DNA of 64,000 nt, taken from Tuctoria greenei (lineage: Eukaryota > Streptophyta > Magnoliopsida > Poales > Poaceae). The notes below the pieces were generated by a model that saw only the letters and a program-made list of their open reading frames with translations, made no database searches and was not told the DNA's origin. The number at the start of each line of letters is the position of its first letter. Position 1 is the stretch's first letter. A program made the position numbers and the translations under genes. Below are positions 57,480 through 64,000 of the stretch, in pieces. Location of the stretch: positions 81,885,311-81,949,310 of the forward strand of contig JAYESD010000003.1 in assembly GCA_036927565.1 (NCBI GenBank), given 5' to 3'.

Positions 57480-59420
57480 TTATGTAAGCAATTTTGTATA
57501 AAACTGTGAGAGTAATATAAGTTGTTCACTTATGTTATGATTTTTCGTTCTTTCATGTGTTGTGCTATTGGGTGTCACATCGCACGACACCACCCAATGT
57601 GATTCCTGGTTTGTCGGGACCCTAGTCCTCACAGTCTTCCTCGTCCGCCGCCTCTGCTGCGGCACCTCGTCTGGTGACCCAGGAGGCTTGTACCCAGTCG
57701 AGCCAGAGGGCTGGCTACCCGAAGGTAGGGCTGTCAATGAAGCTCGGGGCTCATGATCTAATCGAGTTCGGCTCGTTAAAATCTCGATTCATGCTCGGCT
57801 CGACAGATAAATGAGCCAAACTCGAGCTTCATCTCGAGCTTGCGAGCCTGACGAGCTCGAGCTCGTTAAGCTCGATAAGGCTCGTTTAGATAAATTATTT
57901 TTTATTAATATTATCTGTTTATATTTTCTCTTGAATATTATTCATTTTTGTTGTTTAAAGGAGCTTCCCGAGCTCGAACTCAAGTTTTTACAAAATTCAA
58001 CCGAGCCTAACTAGTTAAACGAGCCTTATCGAGTCGAGCTCGAGCTTGACGGCAGGATCAATCGGATTTTAGATTTGGCTCGAGCTCACTCAAATTCTTA
58101 ACGAGCTCGAGCCTCAAAGGGAAAGCTCGCTCGAACTCGGCTCGTTGTAAGCCCTACCCGAAGGGTGGCCAGGCCCAACTGGCGTCCTAGCCTCCGAGTC
58201 AGATGTTGAGTCAGACTGCAAAATTAAAATGACTAATAAGTTTAATTGGAAAGTGGATTTCAAGAATTTGTCAAATGACTAGTGAAATTTACCTCTGTGC
58301 GTTGCTTTGAAGCCACACCGCTGTCCACCAACTCTGGCAAGTGACTCATCAGTGGCAACCTCCCAACTGATGAGGTACACTAGAAAACGTCCACTGCCTT
58401 GGTGAGGAACCCCTCACCCTCGTCACCTTCTTCCCCTTCCATTTGTCTGACGACATCCATTTTTAAGCGATAATTGGTAAATATGCAAAGAATATATACA
58501 AAATTCATGTTACTTTCATGAAGAAAACGTTACTTGTAATCAGTTTCGAAATTCATCAACATCACGATCATGGTCCTACTCCTTAAATCAGACCAACGAT
58601 CTTCCATCGTGACTTGTTCCCGTTTTTGCTTTCGCATAGTGGATGTCACTACATCTTGAACGTCTCCAACTAATTGATCGAGTCTTACACCTGACTCGAT
58701 GATAAAAGAGTCTGGCAACTCTTCTTCTTTGTAAACTTTTATCTCTCCACTATCATAGTAACCGTCAACTCCAGGAGTATATAGCCGCTCACGAGGATTC
58801 ACCTTATGTACCACCCACCAAGCACTTTTTGCATGAATAAGGTAGATAATATACTTGCTCCACTCGGTGTGCAATAAGAAATGTATCATAACCTCGTAGT
58901 CGTTCATTGTGTTTGACATTCACGATGCCAAATTGTTTTTGTCAAGTTCCATGATTGCTATCAAACTAATCACAGTTAAAGAAGACAACTTGATGTTCCT
59001 TATTTCCAGTAAAAGTAAATTCAAAGATTTTGTTAATGATCCCATAGTAATTGGTTTTATCTCCTTGAGAGTCACTTGTCCTCATCACAACTCTGGAATT
59101 CGATGTTACCGCGAGAGGATGAAGAGCTTCAAATTGAGTTGTACGGTATAGGAAGCCATTTATGTCATATCGCCTATAGCTTCTAACTTTCATCAATCCA
59201 TAAGATAGTTGCCGCAAATCTTGATGAACATCGTTATTCACACACTGTCCAAAATGGTAAGTTATAAGAATACTTATTTAATAATCATAAGTTAAAATAT
59301 AAAGAAGTTGAGAGAGTGATGGATCGATAAAATCATCTGTCTTGGCGAACCACTCATCCGAGTGACCACCACCTCTGTTGTAATTGTTCCAACCAGTATA
59401 CATCCAACTGCGGTCTTTAC
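57480..59420 (-). pseudogene. CACTA tnp2-related gene: N-terminal domain joined to DUF4216-like domain, tnp2 core absent
   Basis: The N-terminus is DRSWMYTGWNNYNRGGGHSD with EWFAKTDDFID (59420-59330), the transposase-associated domain (PF13963-like). The next exon (59241-58966) reads GFLYRTTQFEALHPLAVTSN, DKTNYYGIINKIFEFTFTG and VVFFNCDW, a DUF4216-like domain. Exon 58919-58530 has WWVVHKVNPRERLYTPGVDG. Exon 58450-58280 ends with SGVASKQRTE before GTAAAT. The C-terminus, SDSTSDSEARTPVGPGHPSG onward to about 57480, is split by a hAT element at 57726-58156. In full-length tnp2 genes the catalytic tnp2 domain lies between the first two blocks. Here only about 90 bp of non-coding sequence separates them. 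TAG at 58380-58382 is in frame. Confidence 0.7.
57726..58156. mobile_element. hAT-type non-autonomous element (431 bp), duplication CCCGAAGG
   Basis: Perfect 8-bp duplication at 57718-57725 and 58157-58164. Terminal repeats TAGGGCTGTCAATGAAGCTCG and, from the right, TAGGGCTTACAACGAGCC. Subterminal arrays of GCTCGAGCTCG motifs. Removing it rejoins the open exon frame of the tnp2-related gene. Confidence 0.9.
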
Positions 59421-60094
59421 CCCTATTTAACTCTACAGTTTAAATCCAAAGAAATTATCATTACTTTGTACATTGTTTAATGTCATGAACGTACATCTAT
59501 TGGAAAGGATAGGTCCTAAACCCACCCAAAAGTGACCGAGAGAAACGTGCTTATGACGAGATGTGCGGTCTGGATCTAGACGAAATTTTGGCACATAACC
59601 CTATCTTTACCCAACTGCACACCCGAGAACATTAGGGTTACGCCGTTGAAATCTCGTTCGGATCCATACCCGTGTCTTTTCGTAAGCACGCCCCCTCGAT
59701 CACTCTCAAACTGTCTAAAAAGGGACAATTTCGAACTTACACGCCTCACATGACACATGTGAGAAGGGACGATTCGAAATGGGTAAAACATATTGTACAT
59801 GTTACGATAATCTTTAATTTTAGTCATTTATGAGAGAGAGGAAAGAACGACAGAGAAAGAGGAGAGAACAAGAGAGGGAGACAGGGAACTGGGTTAGCCA
59901 TCTCAAGTTATGCCCCTTCCGAGCCTGCCTTTAACTTACGACGACTTTAGGGTTAGCATCGTAAGTGAGTCAAAGATGAAACCGCCCCGTCGGGGCCCGC
60001 CATCCACGCGCAAGAGCTTGCAGTCCTCAACGTCACTTTCGCCCTCCTGTCTGTATTGACGAAAACGTTACCACTAAATGGGCCGTGACGTGCC
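59421..60094. other. Upstream region and subterminal repeats of the CACTA element
   Basis: On the minus strand this precedes the first exon. A purine-rich GAGAGAGGAAAGAACGACAG tract lies at 59831-59885. TTACGACGAC and ATCGTAAGTGAG (59935-59970) are CACTA-type subterminal motifs. The 5' terminus is hidden or removed by the LTR starting at 60095. Confidence 0.5.
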
Positions 60095-60931
60095 TGTTGA
60101 TGCCTGTTATTGACCAATTTCACCCGTCAATATAACTCACTTATGTGAAGGAAATATCATTTCTTGCACACATCACCTTTGTATTTAACCTATTTCTAGT
60201 TGTACTTGGAGAAATTGGTGAATGCAGGTATTTTATACAGAATTGAAGTGAAACAAGGGGATGGATCCTATAAAATATCATCCCAGTCAATCAAGCACCG
60301 ACATGTGGAACCACATGGATCAAATGGCCCACAAACAGCAGTATTCGAGGCCATCCAATGGTGTACACCCTATATCAGTAAAGCGGAACCACCTAGAAGT
60401 CACCCCAAGAAAGCACAGACCGTTTGGAGGACTTATCAGGTCGGCCGACCCCACTGGTCAGCCCACCTGGTCTCTCTTCGAAACTCAGTCAGCTTCCACA
60501 TGTTGGCTCCTCCGGGCTTGAAGATGACTGATTCGCACGCTTTTGGTGGCGACAACCGACCCTTCTCCAAGCTATAAATTGGATCCCTCACTTAAACACA
60601 CACCACTTGAGCATCATCATATTGTATACACTAGTTCTCCTAGTTCCTTAGTGGAGGTTAGGCTATAGAGAGGAGCCTCTAGTCCCAAGTCCAAGTTGGG
60701 AAAGGTATGGCTCATGTATCTTTTCTTATATTTGTGACTTTATGTGTAATAAATATACTATATTTAGTCTTCTTTTATTCATATACTTGGATGAAGCGTT
60801 TCTTGTTTGATTGTAAATTCCATGTATGTAGTAGTAGTAGTCTTTATGATTATGTCATATCACTCCTAATCTATCATCATAAACACTACAAACCCCCACT
60901 ATAGTCTAATTAGTTATGATATGATCATGTT
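60095..60931 (+). mobile_element. LTR of the 3610-5120 family, interrupted by a Tat element
   Basis: It starts TGTTGATGCCTG and is collinear with 3610-4450 of the solo LTR, including AAACAAGGGGATGGATCC and the core promoter region CTATAAATTGG. The match stops at 60931 where a Tat LTR begins. The remainder should lie beyond the window. Confidence 0.85.
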
Positions 60932-61746
60932 TGTCGGTACCCTAAAAACCGTACACCCCCTGAGATTACAAAGATCTCAGGGGAAGGACGACTACTCGAG
61001 TTGAAGACCCTCGGAGGCCCACTTGTCAGACATGACCGGACCAGCTTTTCCAACATGGTTAATCCCTAGGTCGCCACGTGTACTACCGAACCGGAGCTAC
61101 CGCCCACAAGGGGGAAGCACCGGACTGAGTACCGAAACGACACCTCCGGACCTAACCCCTGACCGAGAGAATCTCCGGACCTGACATGTGTCAAGTAGCC
61201 CCGGAGCTTCCTGCTTCCCGCAGCAAGCTCCGGAGCTGCCACGTGTCTAAACATCGGAGCAAGCCGCCTCTAACCTCCGGGAGACCTTGTAACTGCTCCG
61301 GATCTTCAAAGGAGAGCCAAGGACTTCAAGACCTGTTTAAATGTCATTAATGCCATATTAATGACACTTAAACAGACGATCTTAACACCTGTAACGGCAC
61401 TGTCGAAGCCCATTACAGGATCATTAACAACAATTAATCGTGTATCAATACTAGTAACCGCCAGGGCCACATGTCGGGCCAGGCAGCTTGTAACGGCCTG
61501 TCTTTGTACTATAAAAGGACAGGCCGACGAGAGACAGACGGTAGATCATACGTGATAAGCCAATACAACATCAACACCCCCGTGGAGTAGGGTATTACGC
61601 TCAGGCGACCCGAACCACGTAAATCCTAGTGTCTCCAGTGTTAAACCGCAATTCACCTTCTTGAGTCTCCGCGCGCCCACACCGAACTACGAACTCCTTC
61701 AACACTTTAGCTGTGTCAGGAGATCTGCCGACTCCAACAGTCGACA
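60932..61746 (+). mobile_element. 5' LTR of the second Tat element (815 bp)
   Basis: Starts TGTCGGTACCC and ends CAACAGTCGACA. Shares the AGTAGGGTATTACGCTCAG and CGACCCGAACCACGTAAAT blocks with the other Tat LTRs. The core promoter CTATAAAAGG is at 61510-61519. LTR length differs from the 883-bp pair, so it is a different subfamily or has indels. Confidence 0.88.
61510..61519 (+). promoter_or_regulatory. TATA box of the second Tat 5' LTR
   Basis: CTATAAAAGG, conserved with the LTRs at 13980, 26266 and 8887. Confidence 0.65.
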
Positions 61747-61786
61747 GTTGGCGGGCCAGGAAGGGGCGCGCCTCAGATTTTCGAGA

Positions 61787-63330
61787 ATGGTGAACTCCGC
61801 GGCTGGATCATCCAATGGCCAACCTGCTGCTCAAGCTGTTGAGGGCAATCCCTCCAACAGGCAACCACCAGCAGGAGCCTCGGCACCAGCAGGAGCCACT
61901 CTCCCACCACCACCGTCTTCTCCGGCGAATCGTGCTGGACAACATGATGGTGCTCTGGCGTCACTGACTGCGTCAGCAAGTCATGACAACCCGGAACATG
62001 CGCTCCATGCAGCGCGTGCTCTTCTCCAATGACCACCACCTCCGGACGCATCTCGAGATGCAATGGAGCAGTGGAGGGCCGATGTGGAGCATTTGGTCGC
62101 AGCAGCGGCCGAACGCCTCAACAACCAGGGACCTCCTCCTTCCGGACGAGCCCCGTCGCAGCGGCGGACTTTGTCTGGGAGACTTGGTCCGCACGTCTCC
62201 AACAATAGGAGATGTTTTGCGTCACAGCAGGTGACATCGTTGCCCTCCGGGGCACGACGTACCCATACGGTATCTAGGCTTTCAACTCATGACCTCCGGG
62301 CGGAGTTGGATCGCCGATACCGCCAACAGGATGGCCGTGTCCACATCGAGCGTGCTCGTGAAAGACGGGAAGCTCAGGACCTTTCTACTCTGGAAGGAGT
62401 AGGAGGAGGCTGTTCAGCCCTAGCCATGCACCTGCGCATGGTTAGATGGCCACAGAAGTTCCGGCCACACCTGCCGAAAAAAATTGACGGGACTGTCAAT
62501 CCCGCTGAATTCCTTCAGATATACTCCACTGCAATCTTGGCAGCTGGAGGAAACGAGGCTGTAATGGCCAACTACTTTCCAGTGGCCTTAACCGGGACCG
62601 CCAGGTCCTGGTTTATGAGCCTTCCACCCAACTCTATCAACAGTTGGGAAGAGTTGTGCCGTCAGTTCACTACCAACTTCGGGAGTTCATACACCCGACC
62701 AGGCACTGAACTGGATCTTTTTGCGGTCGTGCAAAAAGGGGGAGAATCTTTGCGGTCCTTCATCCAGAGGTTCTCTCAGGTACGCAACACAATCCCTTCT
62801 ATCTCAAGCGCTTCTGTCATTGTGGCATTCAGACAGGGCGTACGGGACAAGTAGATGTTGGAGAAGCTGGCGATCAAAGAGATCACCAGCGTCACGGAAC
62901 TCTCCAGCCTGGCAGACAAATGTGCCAGAGCTGCGGAGGACCGTGAAATGCACTCCAAACCAGCCTCGGAGGATCACAAGAAATCCTCTAAAGAAGAAGC
63001 TGCTACCTCCGAGGGTGGCAAGAAGAAAAAGAAGACCCACGGCAAGAAGAAGCCGTCGGCCGGTACATCCAACGTTGCAGCTGCTGCAACTCCTGGTGGC
63101 CGGGGGCCACGCCACGAGAAGCGACCTCGACCGTCTTCCGAAGACGGTGGCAAACCCAAAGTGTGGTGTCCCATTCACAAAACGGGCAGCCACGGTTTGG
63201 AAGACTGCCGAGAGGTCCAAAACCTTGCCGACGCTACAGCAAGCGCCGGGAAGGATCTCCTTTCCGACAGAGGGAAGGAAAACAGAAGGTCGACGAAGCT
63301 CCGGCTGAAGAGGAGTTAGGGTTTTAGGAT
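61787..63330 (+). pseudogene. Tat gag (second element)
   Basis: Starts MVNSAAGSSNGQPAAQ at 61787. In-frame TGA at 62030-62032 (a cysteine codon in the other copy), then EQWRADVEHLVAAAAERL, KFRPHLPKKIDGTVNP, NYFPVALTGTARSWFMSL and SLRSFIQRFSQVRN, TAG at 62852-62854, a lysine-rich linker, and the zinc-type motif CPIHKTGSHGLEDC. A one-base shift near 63235 follows, and TAG at 63325-63327 stands where the other copy has CAG. At 62159-62161 it keeps CAG where the other copy has TAG. Confidence 0.87.
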
Positions 63331-63399
63331 CCCAAAAGGTCCTGAAGGCCGTCTACACCTCCGTCGACAACGACTCTGACGTCTCTGACAACAGCGTCG

Positions 63400-64000
63400 G
63401 AAAACCATGAACACCATTTTTGGTGGGTCATGGGACATCACCTCCCGTCGCGTCATTAAGACTATGCGGCGGGATATGGCCGCTGTAGCTCCTACAGCTA
63501 GACCGGAGCCACATCGAAAGTGGATGTACATATCCATCACTTTTGATGCTTCGGACTGTCCTCGAAGCATGGTCGGAGCTGGACAGTTACCTTTGATGGT
63601 ATCTCCTACCATTAATAACATCCAGCTCCATCATGTTATGGTGGACGGAGGTTCGGGGCTGAACCTCATAAGCTTTGAAGCTTTTACCAAGCTTCAGCTC
63701 CGACCTTCGGATCTCCAGCCCTCTCGACCTTTCTCTGGAGTAGGTCCGGGGGCCATTACTCCACTCGGAGCTATAACTCTCCCCGTTACCTTCGGGACAC
63801 GGGAGAAGTATCGCACCGAGAAGTTGGTCTTCGACGTCGCTCAGATCAACTTACCATTCAACGCCATCTTGGGTAGACCTGCCCTATACAAATTTATGGC
63901 AGCTGCTCATTATGGATACTTGGTGTTGAAGATGCCAACACCAGTAGGCGTTCTCCGGATCCGCGGAGATCGCACCGCCGGGGTAACTGCTCTAGAGGAG
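63400..64000 (+). pseudogene. Tat protease region (second element, truncated by window end)
   Basis: Reads DCPRSMVGAGQLPLMVSPT, HHVMVDGGSGLNLISFEAF (active-site DGGSG), FDVAQINLPFNAILGRPAL and YKFMAAAHYGYLVLKMPT to the window edge. From about 63470 to 64000 I see no stop in this frame, whereas the other copy has a TAG and a TGA in the same stretch. Confidence 0.82.

Larger units (their letters stand above)
48009..60094 (-). mobile_element. CACTA element with two minus-strand genes and a captured gene segment
   Basis: The left terminus resembles CAACTGCATGAATTCGG at 48009, followed by subterminal repeats. Both transposase-related genes (57480-59420 and 48600-50650) read leftward, so the left end is the element's 3' end. 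On the right, repeats with CGTAAGTGAGTC and TTACGACGAC (59935-59970) precede the LTR inserted at 60095, which hides the 5' terminus. The order tnp2-type gene then PF03004-type gene is usual for plant CACTA elements. The roughly 7 kb between the genes is foreign sequence. The right boundary is inferred. Confidence 0.6.
60932..64000 (+). mobile_element. Second Tat-type element, 5' part (runs off the window)
   Basis: 5' LTR 60932-61746, primer region GTTGGCGGGCCAGGAAGGGG, gag from 61787, protease to the window edge. Its proteins align closely with the element at 13980-27148, so it can serve as a reference for that copy. It shows its own stops and frameshifts. Confidence 0.9.

Noticed and set aside
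1..64000. A new gene cluster, defence system or other undescribed host system
   Set aside because: Every stretch with coding signal resolves to transposable-element proteins or a decayed fragment of a known plant gene. The unusual features are properties of the transposons themselves.

Overview
This window looks like intergenic DNA from a plant nuclear genome, most likely a grass, and it is built almost entirely of nested transposable elements. The evidence is Sirevirus-type Ty1/copia and Tat-type Ty3/gypsy retrotransposons, CACTA transposons with a multi-exon second gene, a Mutator-like element, several hAT-type non-autonomous elements, and a decayed fragment of a plant peroxisomal multifunctional beta-oxidation gene. 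I found no intact host gene, rRNA, tRNA or CRISPR array. The species cannot be fixed from the sequence alone.

Layout. 1-2185 is the 3' end of a plus-strand copia element (spacer, purine tract, 1.7-kb LTR). 2186-7700 is the 3' part of a plus-strand Tat-type gypsy element. It carries the family's antisense gene on the minus strand, split by a 1.5-kb solo LTR at 3610-5120 with target duplication CACCC. About 7700-8436 is an LTR fragment of another element.

8448-45029 is one minus-strand copia structure arranged LTR-internal-LTR-internal-LTR, bounded by a single target duplication TACTC. Nested in it are a gypsy solo LTR (8887-9704, AACAC), a complete 13.2-kb Tat-type element (13980-27148, ATTAC), a 427-bp hAT element (32687-33113, AATATGTG) and a 4.5-kb LTR element that carries only gag (40232-44746, CTAAG). 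The two copia interiors are paralogues, so each serves as an empty-site control for insertions into the other.

45035-46497 is a truncated CACTA element with a plus-strand tnp2 fragment. 46498-48008 is unassigned apart from a MITE. 48009 to about 60094 reads as a second CACTA element on the minus strand. It has a tnp2-related gene lacking the catalytic domain (57480-59420) and a PF03004-type gene with recognisable exons (48600-50650). Between them lies a segment with a Mutator-like element, hAT elements and fragments of a peroxisomal multifunctional protein gene. 60095-60931 is a second LTR of the 3610-5120 family. It is interrupted by a plus-strand relative of the 13.2-kb Tat element that runs off the window end.

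The main observations are these. (1) In the 13.2-kb element, gag-pol and the oppositely oriented antisense gene each read as nearly continuous frames broken by TAG codons: nine TAG and one TGA in gag-pol, four TAG in the antisense gene, and no TAA. Two sites can be compared directly with the second copy and support CAG-to-TAG change, which suggests decay of methylated CHG sites on both strands. (2) The copia structure is a tandem array made by LTR recombination. (3) Two Tat elements here carry antisense genes with the same architecture, including a short intron. (4) There is a gag-only LTR element with an open 547-codon frame whose end lies in the LTR.
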